DNA from: an uncultured Alistipes sp.
GTDB taxonomy: Bacteria > Bacteroidota > Bacteroidia > Bacteroidales > UBA932
Direction of reading: 5' to 3'
NCBI GenBank assembly: GCA_902388455.1
Contig: CABMPD010000003.1
Location: 62,001-126,000 of the forward strand
DNA: 64,000 nt
Shown: one piece after another, positions 51,404 through 59,935 of the stretch
Numbering within the stretch: the first letter of the stretch is position 1
Layout: each line of letters begins with the position of its first letter
Notes under the pieces: model-generated
What the model was told of the DNA's origin: nothing
The model's database searches: none
The model's input: only the letters and a program-made list of their open reading frames with translations
Program-made: the position numbers and the translations under genes

Positions 51404-52720
51404 TTAGTCTTTATCCTTTTCCTTCTCTTCGTCCCGGGCCTCATCCTCGGGAGCGGGCTGAAGCTTGTTGACCAGCACCTTGTCTATCCTCGGGCCGTCC
51501 ATGTCCACCACCTCGAGGCGGAAACCGTTCCAGTCCACATACTCGCCGGACTGGGGGATGTGCTCGAGCATCTCGAGAATCAGACCGCCGACGGTGTTGT
51601 AGTCGTTGTCGGCCGCCAGGTCCTCCATGTCGAAGTGGGCCAGGAAGTCGTAGAAGGGGCACTGACCGTCCACCAGCCAGCCGCCGCTCTTGCGCTCGAT
51701 GATATCCGGCTCGTCCTCCTCGTCGTCGATTGAGCCTACCAGACCCTCCAGGATATCCTTGTAGGTCACTATGCCCTGGCATACTCCGAACTCGTCGCAG
51801 ACCAGACCGTAGGTCACATGGGCCTTCTTCATCTGCTCGAGTACCTTATATACATCGGTGTACTCGTGGAAGTACTGCACGGGGCGGATGATGTCGTCGA
51901 GAGAGAATTTGTCCTTGTCCAGCTTGCCGAACAGGTCCTTGAGGTAGACCACCCCGACTATATCGTCGAGACTGCCGTCGCCCACGGGGTAGACCTCGAA
52001 GAGGTGCTCCTGGACGAGGACGTTGATCTCCTCGCGGGTCATCTCCCTGTCTATCCAGATGATCTCGTTGCGGCTGGTCATTATCGACTCTATATTCCTG
52101 TCTCCCAAGGAGAACACTCTTTCCACGATGTCCTGCTCCACATCCTGCACCTCGCCGTCCTCCTTGCCCTCGGCCACCATCGACTTGATCTCCTCCTCAG
52201 TCACCTTCGACTCCTTCTCCTCCACGTGGAAGGCCTTGGTGAAGAGTGATGTGCTCTTGTCCAGTATCCACACGAAAGGAGTGGCAATCCAGGAGAGGAC
52301 CAGCATCGGGCCGGACACGACCTTGGCGATGTTCTCGGGAGAACCCATGCCCAGACGCTTGGGCACCAGCTCGCCGAGGACGATGGTCAGGTAGGTCACG
52401 ACGATAACGATGGTCACCTGAGCCACAGGCTGAGCCACGCTCTCGACCAGTCCCCAGCCCTCAAGGATGTCCGAGAACTTGTATGCTATCGAGTCTCCGG
52501 AATAGAGACCGGTGAGGATACCGATGAGGGTGATGCCTATCTGGACGGTAGAGAGGAACTTGTTGGGTCTCTCCGTCAGGCCGAGCACGTTTTTGGCTGT
52601 CCGGCTGCCCTTCTTGGCATCTGCGGTAAGGCTTGATTTTCTAGCGCTTATAAGAGCGACCTCACTCATGGAGAAGAGGCCGTTGAGTAGAATAAGTAGA
52701 AGTATTATAAATATTTCCAT
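51404..52720 (-). CDS. CNNM/CorC-family transporter-associated protein (DUF21-CBS-CorC)
   Basis: A 438-residue integral membrane protein. An N-terminal DUF21 domain has several helices (about 1-190: FIILLLILLNGLFSMSEVALIS, ITLIGILTGLY, VTYLTIVLGELVPKRLG). A pair of CBS domains follows (about 200-330, IMTSRNEIIWID, VTYGLVCDEFGVCQGIVTYKDILEGL), then the C-terminal CorC/HlyC domain (about 345-420). An acidic/basic tail closes it. The family acts in Mg2+/Co2+ homeostasis. It heads the minus-strand run towards the ABC and nucleotidase genes. Confidence 0.9.
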   Translation of the reverse strand: MEIFIILLLILLNGLFSMSEVALISARKSSLTADAKKGSRTAKNVLGLTERPNKFLSTVQIGITLIGILTGLYSGDSIAYKFSDILEGWGLVESVAQPVAQVTIVIVVTYLTIVLGELVPKRLGMGSPENIAKVVSGPMLVLSWIATPFVWILDKSTSLFTKAFHVEEKESKVTEEEIKSMVAEGKEDGEVQDVEQDIVERVFSLGDRNIESIMTSRNEIIWIDREMTREEINVLVQEHLFEVYPVGDGSLDDIVGVVYLKDLFGKLDKDKFSLDDIIRPVQYFHEYTDVYKVLEQMKKAHVTYGLVCDEFGVCQGIVTYKDILEGLVGSIDDEEDEPDIIERKSGGWLVDGQCPFYDFLAHFDMEDLAADNDYNTVGGLILEMLEHIPQSGEYVDWNGFRLEVVDMDGPRIDKVLVNKLQPAPEDEARDEEKEKDKD

Positions 52721-52778
52721 TCAAATGTATGAGTAGTCACGGATGCAAAAATAATGAAAATTCGGAATTAAAACAGAG

Positions 52779-53351
52779 TTAGTCTGAATTCTCCATGCAT
52801 TTATTGAAACAGTGGCGGCACAGAGGCTCGTAGATATCCTTCTCTCCGAGCTCCACCAGCCGGTCGCTGGCGCTCAGGCGGTGGGAGTGCAGGGCGGGAT
52901 CGCCGCAGCGCACGCAGATGGCATGCACCTTGTCCACATACTCGGCCACGGCCATCAGAGCGGGCATCGGGCCGAACGGCTTGCCGAGATAGTCCATATC
53001 CAGTCCGGCGGCTATCACCCTGATACCGGACGAGGCCAGCTGCCGGCACACGTCCACTATCCCGTCATCGAAGAACTGGGCCTCGTCGATACCCACCACA
53101 TCCACATCCCCCGAGAGCAGCAGGATGCTGGCCGAAGACTCCACAGGTGTGGACATGATGGCAGTCGCATCGTGCGAGACCACCTCCTCGGCGGAGTAGC
53201 GCGTGTCTATTCCCGGCTTGAATATCTCCACCCGCTGGTTGGCGAACTTGGCCCGCTTGAGCCTGCGGATCAGTTCCTCAGTCTTTCCTGAAAACATCGA
53301 GCCGCAGATGACCTCGATCCAGCCCGGTTTTTTTGCATATTCTGAAAACAT
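52779..53351 (-). CDS. tdk: Thymidine kinase, type II
   Basis: A 190-residue enzyme phosphorylating thymidine. The P-loop [15 protein letters not shown] lies at about 17-31, the Walker B-like IDEAQFFDD at about 93-101, and a C-terminal zinc site has cysteines at CVRCG and CRHCF. Length and motifs are standard. It is divergent from rsmI, with overlapping promoter/leader regions between 53357 and 53411. Confidence 0.95.
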   Translation of the reverse strand: MFSEYAKKPGWIEVICGSMFSGKTEELIRRLKRAKFANQRVEIFKPGIDTRYSAEEVVSHDATAIMSTPVESSASILLLSGDVDVVGIDEAQFFDDGIVDVCRQLASSGIRVIAAGLDMDYLGKPFGPMPALMAVAEYVDKVHAICVRCGDPALHSHRLSASDRLVELGEKDIYEPLCRHCFNKCMENSD

Positions 53352-53364
53352 TTTCTTACTTTTG
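53332..53364 (+). promoter_or_regulatory. rsmI promoter (-33 TTTG, -7 TACTTTTG)
   Basis: TTTG at 53332-53335 and TACTTTTG at 53357-53364 are separated by 21 bases. The start should be near 53371, giving a leader of about 64 bases. The promoter overlaps the first codons of the divergent tdk gene. Confidence 0.6.
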
Positions 53365-53403
53365 TCCTTTGAGATGGATGCTCACGTCCCGGCATCCGGA
53401 CTG

Positions 53404-53411
53404 CAAAATTA
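53404..53411 (-). promoter_or_regulatory. -7 box for tdk
   Basis: The minus strand reads TAATTTTG, matching TAnnTTTG, 53 bases before the tdk ATG. Start would be near 53397, so the tdk leader would be antisense to about 26 bases of the rsmI leader. Confidence 0.5.
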
Positions 53412-53434
53412 ACATTTTATAGCATTTTTCTACC

Positions 53435-54142
53435 ATGGCAGGCAAGCTTTACATCGTGCCCACCCCCGTGGGCAATCTGGAGGACATGACTTTCAGGGCT
53501 GTGGAGGTTCTCAGGCAAGTCGACCTGATTCTGGCCGAGGACACCCGCACCACCTCGGTGCTGCTCAAGCACTACGGCATCTCCAAGCCGACCGAGGCCC
53601 ATCACAAGTTCAACGAGCACGCACGGGTACGCCCCGTCTGCGAGAAACTGCTCTCGGGCATGGACATAGCCCTGGTCTCTGACGCGGGCACTCCGGGGAT
53701 ATCCGACCCTGGATTCATGCTCGTCAGGGAATGCGCGGAGGCCGGGATAGAAGTGATTACCCTGCCCGGAGCCACTGCCTTCGTACCCGCCCTGGTGGAC
53801 TCGGGACTGCCGCTGGACAGATTTGTCTTCGAGGGATTCCTGCCGGTAAAGAAGGGACGGCAGACCAGAATGACCGCACTGGCGGAAGAAGGACGGACCA
53901 TGGTCTTCTATGAGTCCCCCTACCGTCTGGCCAAGACCCTCACGCAGATGTGCGGGTACTTCGGACCGGACAGAAAAGCCTCCGTCTCACGCGAGATCAG
54001 CAAGATACACGAGGAGACCCGCCGCGGTACCCTCCCGGAGCTGGCCTCGTGGTACACCGACAACCCGCCCAAGGGCGAGATAGTACTGATCGTTGAAGGG
54101 AAGGACTATGTGGGAAGACATGGACAGCCGGAAGAAGAGTAA
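53435..54142 (+). CDS. rsmI: 16S rRNA (cytidine-1402-2'-O)-methyltransferase
   Basis: A 235-residue SAM-dependent enzyme of the tetrapyrrole-methylase fold that modifies C1402 in the 16S decoding site. Typical segments are LYIVPTPVGNLEDMTFRA, LILAEDTRTTSVLLKHYGI, DAGTPGISDPG and FYESPYRLAKTL. It lacks the extra C-terminal domain of some relatives. Its 3' end overlaps the HhH protein start by 35 bases. Confidence 0.95.
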   Translation: MAGKLYIVPTPVGNLEDMTFRAVEVLRQVDLILAEDTRTTSVLLKHYGISKPTEAHHKFNEHARVRPVCEKLLSGMDIALVSDAGTPGISDPGFMLVRECAEAGIEVITLPGATAFVPALVDSGLPLDRFVFEGFLPVKKGRQTRMTALAEEGRTMVFYESPYRLAKTLTQMCGYFGPDRKASVSREISKIHEETRRGTLPELASWYTDNPPKGEIVLIVEGKDYVGRHGQPEEE

Positions 54143-54920
54143 GGGACAGAAACTGTTCTCACAGGGAGTGGTCATTCTGGTGTGCCTGATTCTGGCCGCG
54201 CAGGCCGTATTTTTCGCAAAATACCTGATAGACAGCCGACGGACCGACGACTCTGAGCACAGGACAATGCAGGAGGCGGTGCAGGATGAAGAGCAGGATG
54301 CCCCGCATGACCTGGACAATGTTCAGGAGAATGTCCCGGACCGGAAAGGGCCTTCGGCTCAGGCTCATCCGCCCCGTTCCGTCAGTCAGGCCTCATCATC
54401 ATCCCCCGCCACATCCGCTGACAGGCCAGACAGGATATCTGAAGGTCCCGACAGCACCCGAAGCAGCCGGGTCACCGGCAGCCCCACCCGCACATATTCC
54501 CACGACGGCTGGAAATGGGACCGCGTAGAACTGAACTCCGCCGACAGCGCAGCCCTGGACGCCCTCCCCGGCATAGGTCCCTATTACGCCCGCCAGATCC
54601 TCGCCTACCGTGACCGGCTCGGCTTCTACGCCGACATCTCCCAGCTGCTGGACATCCGTGGCTTCGACACTGCCCGCCTCAACCGCCTGACCGACCGCAT
54701 CTACATCGACCCGGCCTCACAGCACCCCCTGGACCTCTACACCATGCCGATCGACTCCATGGCAGCCCATCCCTACATCGGCCCCTACGCTGCCAAAGGC
54801 ATCGACCGGCTCCGCCGAACCCTGCCTCGGGCGGAATTCTCATTCCGTTCGATACTTGAAAACAACATACTGACAGACGAACAGGCCAAAAGGCTTTCAC
54901 TGTATTTTCAGACAGATTAA
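54108..54920 (+). CDS. Membrane-anchored helix-hairpin-helix protein (ComEA-like)
   Basis: 270 residues from the ATG at 54108 (MWEDMDSRKK); the ATG at 54120 also fits. A single membrane helix lies at about residues 16-38 (GVVILVCLILAAQAVFFAKYLI). A long low-complexity Ser/Pro/Asp linker (about 45-140) follows. The C-terminus has HhH motifs: DALPGIGPYYARQILAYRDRLGFY and HPYIGPYAAKGIDRLRRTLP. The fold binds DNA non-specifically, as ComEA does in DNA uptake, but other competence genes are absent here. The start lies inside rsmI, so the genes are translationally coupled. Confidence 0.8.
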   Translation: MWEDMDSRKKSKGQKLFSQGVVILVCLILAAQAVFFAKYLIDSRRTDDSEHRTMQEAVQDEEQDAPHDLDNVQENVPDRKGPSAQAHPPRSVSQASSSSPATSADRPDRISEGPDSTRSSRVTGSPTRTYSHDGWKWDRVELNSADSAALDALPGIGPYYARQILAYRDRLGFYADISQLLDIRGFDTARLNRLTDRIYIDPASQHPLDLYTMPIDSMAAHPYIGPYAAKGIDRLRRTLPRAEFSFRSILENNILTDEQAKRLSLYFQTD

Positions 54921-55034
54921 AAAAACTTGTCACACAATATATTACCAAAGCCAACTCCTCACATGGGAGAAAAACACAGGCATTTTTTGCCTCATATTTA
55001 CCCTCAAAATGTCCGGACCGAATGATTTTTTTAA

Positions 55035-55042
55035 TATCTTTA
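55035..55042 (+). promoter_or_regulatory. Weak -7 box upstream of the lipoprotein cluster
   Basis: TATCTTTA differs from TAnnTTTG at the last base and lies 36 bases before the first lipoprotein ATG, in a very T-rich stretch. The 157-base gap also has a small AGGCA/TGCCT hairpin near 54978-54992. Neither is strong. Confidence 0.3.
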
Positions 55043-55077
55043 CGTTTTCATTTTTAATTTTTAATGTTCATATTTTT

Positions 55078-55908
55078 ATGATGAAGAGCAAACTTATTTT
55101 ATTATCAGCAGCCGCAGCCCTGACACTTGCGTCTGCATGCAACCAAAATGGTGAACAAAATAGCATCGATCCCGTATTCCAATTGAATACTGATTATCTC
55201 AATGTTCCTATGGAAGGAGGTGATGTTACTCTGAGCTACCAATTCCAAGACCGTCCGGAAAGCGGCTCATTTTACATCAACATTCCTGAAGGCCACTGGA
55301 TTTCATATCTTGGTGACAATCCTGAAACCAGCACGCTTTCTTTCAACGTTGAGGCAAATGCCACCCGCGAAAGGGCCGATACTATTGTCATACGGTACGA
55401 CTACAATGAGGGCTTTCTTCTCGACACAGCCATCATAAGCCAGGCAGGAATAAACGCTGATGTATTCATAGATGCGAAAGACTGCACAGGCGAGTATTAT
55501 GAATCTGACCGTTCCTATTATACATGGGTATCTACACTCGGACTGTGGACAGAAGGCTCAGAAGGACTCAATCTGGACTTATACTCTTCGGAAGATCCTG
55601 TAATCGAGGAGTACGAGTACAATGGAAGCACCTACAGACGGCTTCTCACACTTCCTGCCGGCACATATGTCTTCGATGAGACAAACAGCGGCGATCCCGG
55701 CACATTCAGCGCAAACTCATTCTACGGCATTGGTACAGACGGCTATGACTACTCCACAAGATACGACATCACTGGCGGTACTGTAACCATCACCGATCTT
55801 GGCAACAATGAGATTCAGATTGAAGCAGAAGTCACATGCAGTGACGGACTGACTTACGGGCTGTTTTTCTCAGGAAGCATCCACGACTATCCATATATCA
55901 GAGGATAA
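55078..55908 (+). CDS. BACON-like surface lipoprotein
   Basis: About 276 residues from the ATG at 55078 (MMKSKLILL); the frame to 55009 would prefix hydrophobic, Phe-rich residues and hide the signal. The lipobox LASAC gives a lipidated Cys. An N-terminal immunoglobulin-like segment FQLNTDYLNVPMEGGDVTLSYQF followed by WISYLGDNPETSTLSFNVEANATRERADTIVIRY has the BACON pattern. The C-terminal domain is beta-rich with many Tyr and Asp. It is the first of three plus-strand lipoproteins. Function is unknown; surface binding is likely. Confidence 0.7.
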   Translation: MMKSKLILLSAAAALTLASACNQNGEQNSIDPVFQLNTDYLNVPMEGGDVTLSYQFQDRPESGSFYINIPEGHWISYLGDNPETSTLSFNVEANATRERADTIVIRYDYNEGFLLDTAIISQAGINADVFIDAKDCTGEYYESDRSYYTWVSTLGLWTEGSEGLNLDLYSSEDPVIEEYEYNGSTYRRLLTLPAGTYVFDETNSGDPGTFSANSFYGIGTDGYDYSTRYDITGGTVTITDLGNNEIQIEAEVTCSDGLTYGLFFSGSIHDYPYIRG

Positions 55909-55924
55909 ATAAACATCACCTATT

Positions 55925-57343
55925 ATGAAATCCCCAAAAATCCTATTCATTATTCTCGGCATGGCTCTCGCCATCTCCTGCACCACAGATGGGGACAAGA
56001 CCCCGCAAATCATCGGAAATTCCATTTTCGTTCCCAACAGTTCCGGCGAGAGTGTCGATGTTTCACTGGACTTTGAAGCAGACTGGCAACTTTCAGGACA
56101 GTCCCCGTGGTTTGTCGTAACACCAATGTCCGGCTCGGCAGGAACCTCCACCCTCCACGTCTCTGTTATCGAAACGAATTCAGACTTGAAAGAGAGAACC
56201 GGAAGTTTCGAGATAACATGCAACGGAAACACTACCGTATATTATGTCATCCAGGACGTGACCCCCGGATTCAACATCACGACAGAGAAAGCCAGTGTGT
56301 CTTCTTCGGAACAGACTACCACACTGACTCTGGAAGGCAATGTAAAATACAGTGCCGTTCCAGCCGTGGACTGGATTACAGTCAACAGCATAGAGTATGA
56401 TTCCACACTTCTTGAGGACAACATGACATACTCCAAATACATGACATCCAGACTGAATATCACTGTCAGCGAAAATACGGGAGAACTTCGCGAAGGGACT
56501 ATTGACCTCACCGGCGAAGACGGAGTCACAACAGCCTCTGTAACGGTAGAGCAGATCGGAAGACTGACTGCCGACTACACCAAGGTATTCATCAGAAGAT
56601 CTCTGGCACTCAAATTCACTGCCACATGGTGTCAGTTCTGCCCTTTCATGAGCCAGGCACTGGAAGAGGCCAGCGAAGAGTTTCCGGACCACATTGTCGC
56701 AATGAACATGCATATACTTTCATCAAATGAAGCACTGGTATATCCCAATGTTTCAACATTTTTGGCGATGTATATGGTAGATTCATATCCTACAGGAATC
56801 GTCAACAGCTACGCCCAGATAGGAAGTTTCTCAAATCCTTCCATCATGCGGGAAATGTTCCTGGGTCTTGCAGAGGAAGCGACAGTGGAGCAGCCGTCCA
56901 ATACCGTTATCGGAGGTCTGGCCAGGGTCAGTGACGGAGAAATTGTTGTCGATATCAGCATTGCTTCCAAAGAAGCCGGCTCATACTACCTCAATGCATT
57001 CCTGCTGGAAGACGGTATGGTATATTCGCAGACAAATGGAGGCGAGGACTACGTTCACAACGATATTGTCCGTACTGAGCTGACATCAAATGCATTCGGA
57101 GACCATATAGAGCTTGAGGCGAACGGTAACTATGAGACCAGACTCAGCATGCGCATACCTTCTTCCGTTGAGAATCAGGACAATCTTCACGTTGTGGTAT
57201 TTACATCCTACCGCGGAACCTATGACGGAGGAAGCGACGGCGTAAAAAATGTTGTATATGAAAATTACGGATACGTTGTTGACAATGCCGTCAACCTTCC
57301 TTTAGGCTCATTCATTAATTACGCATACGAAAATATTAAATAA
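55925..57343 (+). CDS. Omp28-type thioredoxin-fold lipoprotein with BACON domains
   Basis: A 472-residue lipoprotein (lipobox AISC, Cys19). Two BACON-like domains lie at about 28-112 (FVPNSSGESVDVSLDFEADWQLSG) and 115-212. They precede a thioredoxin-like domain, ALKFTATWCQFCPFMSQALEEASEEF, with Cys236-x-x-Cys239. The PTGIVNSYAQIG segment gives the cis-Pro region. It is followed by an Omp28-like C-terminal beta domain. The CxxC could be redox-active outside the cell or structural. The gene lies 16 bases after the first lipoprotein gene. Confidence 0.8.
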   Translation: MKSPKILFIILGMALAISCTTDGDKTPQIIGNSIFVPNSSGESVDVSLDFEADWQLSGQSPWFVVTPMSGSAGTSTLHVSVIETNSDLKERTGSFEITCNGNTTVYYVIQDVTPGFNITTEKASVSSSEQTTTLTLEGNVKYSAVPAVDWITVNSIEYDSTLLEDNMTYSKYMTSRLNITVSENTGELREGTIDLTGEDGVTTASVTVEQIGRLTADYTKVFIRRSLALKFTATWCQFCPFMSQALEEASEEFPDHIVAMNMHILSSNEALVYPNVSTFLAMYMVDSYPTGIVNSYAQIGSFSNPSIMREMFLGLAEEATVEQPSNTVIGGLARVSDGEIVVDISIASKEAGSYYLNAFLLEDGMVYSQTNGGEDYVHNDIVRTELTSNAFGDHIELEANGNYETRLSMRIPSSVENQDNLHVVVFTSYRGTYDGGSDGVKNVVYENYGYVVDNAVNLPLGSFINYAYENIK

Positions 57344-57362
57344 TTGTTAAAACATTCATAAA

Positions 57363-58625
57363 ATGAAATTTTTCCCTTTGCGTACCATCTGCGCAATGAT
57401 GGTAATCGCCGTTGTGGGTTCATGTGACAAGGATATAGAACCGACAACAGATCCTGTCGCCCTGACCACACCTACAGTTACAGCTTCAGTTGAGAACAGG
57501 AATGTCACCATTTCCTGGAATGCAATTGACAATGCTGTTTCCTACAGCTGGAGTCTGGATGGAGGCTCGGCCAGAAGCACTGACCAGACAACAGTTACAG
57601 TATCTGCATCTGATCTTGAGGCAGGAGAGCACACTGTATCTGTAACTGCCATGCCTGCCCTGAACTCAAATGAATTTACAGCATCAGAAGCAGGTACGGC
57701 AACATTCACCATCGAAGGACAGGCAGTAAAACTGGATACCCCCTCCATAAATGCAACATCCGACAACAATGCAGGCACCCTTACCCTGTTCTGGGAGGCA
57801 ATAGACAACGCCGCATCATACAGATACTGTCTTGATGACGGATCCTGGACAACTACTGAAGAGACATCTGTCATTTTACAGATCGCCGATCTTGAAGTCG
57901 GAGACCACACATTCAATGTGATAGCCGATCCGGAAGAAGGTTCCACCGAATACCTTTCTTCAGATTCAGGAGAATACTCTTTCAGCATTGAAGCCCAGCA
58001 GGTAGAGCCTAATGAGCAGCTTCAGCAATGGATTGGAACATACGCTGTAACATGCTCACAGCGCATCGTAATGGACTACAACGGCTCCATCAGCATGAAC
58101 AAGGAGGATATCGAAGGAGAATTCACAGTAACCATAGAACCGTCCACAAGCGCGGACTACGTATGGATATACGGTATGTCACAACTTGGCAACTATCCTC
58201 TCTGGGGCACCATCCACACAGACGAGTCGGGCAAGTCATATCTGAGTATTGTAACCGGAACAATGGCCATAACCCAGGATGCTGACGGAAAAGATATGAT
58301 ATGCCTCCCTTTATGCGAGGACTCCAATGGTTCAATCCTCTTCATCACAGGAACCGACTATGCTTTCCTTATAGATCCTGATACCATGGAAAGTATTCCC
58401 AACAGCGGTTCGCTGCAAGATGGCAGAACATTCACAACCCTCGCAGCAGACATATTCTCTGTTGAAGGCAACAGTACCAGTATCTACTATCAGGATTTCC
58501 CTGTGTACATCCCCGCAGGCACATTCACATTCACCAAGACAGAAACAACATCGGCAAATACTCTCAAGGTCCTGAACAAGTCAGACAAAGCAGTTGTCTC
58601 GACCTTCACGTCAGTAGCCAGATAG
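57363..58625 (+). CDS. Lipoprotein with two fibronectin-III-like repeats
   Basis: A 420-residue lipoprotein (lipobox VVGSC, Cys21). Two repeats of about 90 residues, TPTVTASVENRNVTISWNAIDNAVSYSWSLDGG and TPSINATSDNNAGTLTLFWEAIDNAASYRYCLDDG, share the WxAIDNAxSYxxxLD core and the LEVGDHTFNV end of FN3-type folds. The C-terminal ~190 residues form a separate beta-rich domain with conserved-looking YAVTCSQRIVMDYNGS. No catalytic motif is seen. It is the last gene of the three-lipoprotein set, 19 bases after its neighbour. Confidence 0.72.
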   Translation: MKFFPLRTICAMMVIAVVGSCDKDIEPTTDPVALTTPTVTASVENRNVTISWNAIDNAVSYSWSLDGGSARSTDQTTVTVSASDLEAGEHTVSVTAMPALNSNEFTASEAGTATFTIEGQAVKLDTPSINATSDNNAGTLTLFWEAIDNAASYRYCLDDGSWTTTEETSVILQIADLEVGDHTFNVIADPEEGSTEYLSSDSGEYSFSIEAQQVEPNEQLQQWIGTYAVTCSQRIVMDYNGSISMNKEDIEGEFTVTIEPSTSADYVWIYGMSQLGNYPLWGTIHTDESGKSYLSIVTGTMAITQDADGKDMICLPLCEDSNGSILFITGTDYAFLIDPDTMESIPNSGSLQDGRTFTTLAADIFSVEGNSTSIYYQDFPVYIPAGTFTFTKTETTSANTLKVLNKSDKAVVSTFTSVAR

Positions 58626-58648
58626 TATCCCGCCGAAAATAAGAACAG

Positions 58649-58665
58649 GAGGCTGTGCCTCTTTT
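58649..58665 (+). terminator. Short terminator after the lipoprotein cluster
   Basis: GAGGC (58649-58653) and GCCTC (58657-58661) form a short stem with a 3-base loop followed by TTTT. Confidence 0.45.
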
Positions 58666-58670
58666 GAACT

Positions 58671-58711
58671 GCACCCCAAAAGTTGGACATAAAACTTTTG
58701 GGGTGCTTTTT
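58671..58711. terminator. Strong hairpin, terminator-like and similar to an IS3-type end
   Basis: GCACCCCAAAAGTT (58671-58684) and its exact complement (58693-58706) form a 14-bp stem with an 8-base loop, followed by five T residues. It can stop the plus-strand lipoprotein transcript ahead of the convergent phosphatase gene. The sequence TGAACTGCACCCCAAAAGTTGGAC also looks like the ends of IS3-type elements as I remember them, so it may be a solo or miniature remnant. Confidence 0.6.
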
Positions 58712-58753
58712 ATGAAGTACGGTTACGAGGCAAAATGTCAGAACAGAATACCG

Positions 58754-59917
58754 TCAGGCGTAGTGAATCTCCACGACCTTGCCGATGGACTTGAGGCTGG
58801 AGGCGAGACGCTCTATCAGCTTCAGCTTCAAGGTGGTGTCGATGGGCAGTCCCTCGTGGGCCTTGTTTACTCCCTGTCCTACGAAAAACGTGATGTGGGT
58901 AGCCTCCTCAAGCAGCATCTCCGCCAGAAGGGAGGCACCGTCCTGCTTGGTGAACATCTTGGGGGTGAGGTCGTTGGGCGATATGTATTTCTCAGTAAGT
59001 TCCAGCAGGCGGCGCAGAGTTATCACGCCCTCGGTCGTCAGGTCTATGCCGTCGATGTGACCGATGGGCGGGATATCCTTGTCGGGAAAGTCGAGGCTGG
59101 TGGTGACCTTCTTGCCCAGATAGCGGGCCACTATCTGGGAGCTGGTGCCTCCGCAGACCACCTTCCTGCTGTCGCCCTCCATGAACTTGCCGACATAGTA
59201 GTCGTCGTTCTCCTTGTTCACCGGAGGGCCCACCATCAGGTTGACGTGCAGGGCCTCGCGCATCTTCAGCGCGGCCACCGTGGTATCGTCGCCCGGCTTG
59301 TCCATATACAGGTCGTTGCAGGCGGCCGCCAGCAGCCAGGCCACACAGCGGGCGGACATCTCCGGCCGGATATTGCGGTCCAGATGCTCCATAATCTCGC
59401 GGCGGTCCCAGCCGAAATTGAGCACCCGTCCGATACCGGCATGGATGGTACCGTCGGACATGACCATCACCACATCCCCGTCGCACAGCGACAGTTCCGA
59501 GTGGTAGACCTTCTTGCCCAGCACCTCGAGGGGCTTGCGGTCGAAGTCGATGCAGCGGCCGTCGTGATAATATATCGCCTGAGGATTATCGAACTCGAAA
59601 AGATAGCCGTGACCGGCAGAGTCCACGTGAATCACCGAGAAGGTCGAGTAGGCCACCCCGCGGACCTTGCACACCGGCAGGGTCTGGATCATGGTCTCGA
59701 TGCAGTCCTCGATGGGGATGTTGTTGGAGACCATCGTACAGAGTATCTTCGAGGACAGAGTGGAAAGGATGTTGGCCTTCACCCCGCTGCCCAGCCCGTC
59801 GGCCAGCACGAGGGTGGTGTAGCCGTCGACGGTCACCCATTCGACATTGTCCCCGCAGAGTTCTTCCCCGTACTTGTTCAGGGAGACGTATCCGTATTCT
59901 ATAAACAGTTCCTTCAT
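58754..59917 (-). CDS. SpoIIE-like PP2C-type serine phosphatase
   Basis: A 387-residue phosphatase. Metal-binding motifs include CGDNVEW, LVLADGLGSGVKAN (about 36-49), VVMVMSDGTIHAG (about 148-160) and a late DKPGDDTTVAALKM. It starts 18 bases after the sensory hydrogenase gene. In many anaerobes such a phosphatase sits beside a PAS-containing [FeFe] hydrogenase, and together they are thought to turn H2 sensing into a dephosphorylation signal. The target protein is not encoded here. Confidence 0.88.
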   Translation of the reverse strand: MKELFIEYGYVSLNKYGEELCGDNVEWVTVDGYTTLVLADGLGSGVKANILSTLSSKILCTMVSNNIPIEDCIETMIQTLPVCKVRGVAYSTFSVIHVDSAGHGYLFEFDNPQAIYYHDGRCIDFDRKPLEVLGKKVYHSELSLCDGDVVMVMSDGTIHAGIGRVLNFGWDRREIMEHLDRNIRPEMSARCVAWLLAAACNDLYMDKPGDDTTVAALKMREALHVNLMVGPPVNKENDDYYVGKFMEGDSRKVVCGGTSSQIVARYLGKKVTTSLDFPDKDIPPIGHIDGIDLTTEGVITLRRLLELTEKYISPNDLTPKMFTKQDGASLLAEMLLEEATHITFFVGQGVNKAHEGLPIDTTLKLKLIERLASSLKSIGKVVEIHYA

Positions 59918-59935
59918 AACCGGCCCTCCTGAATA

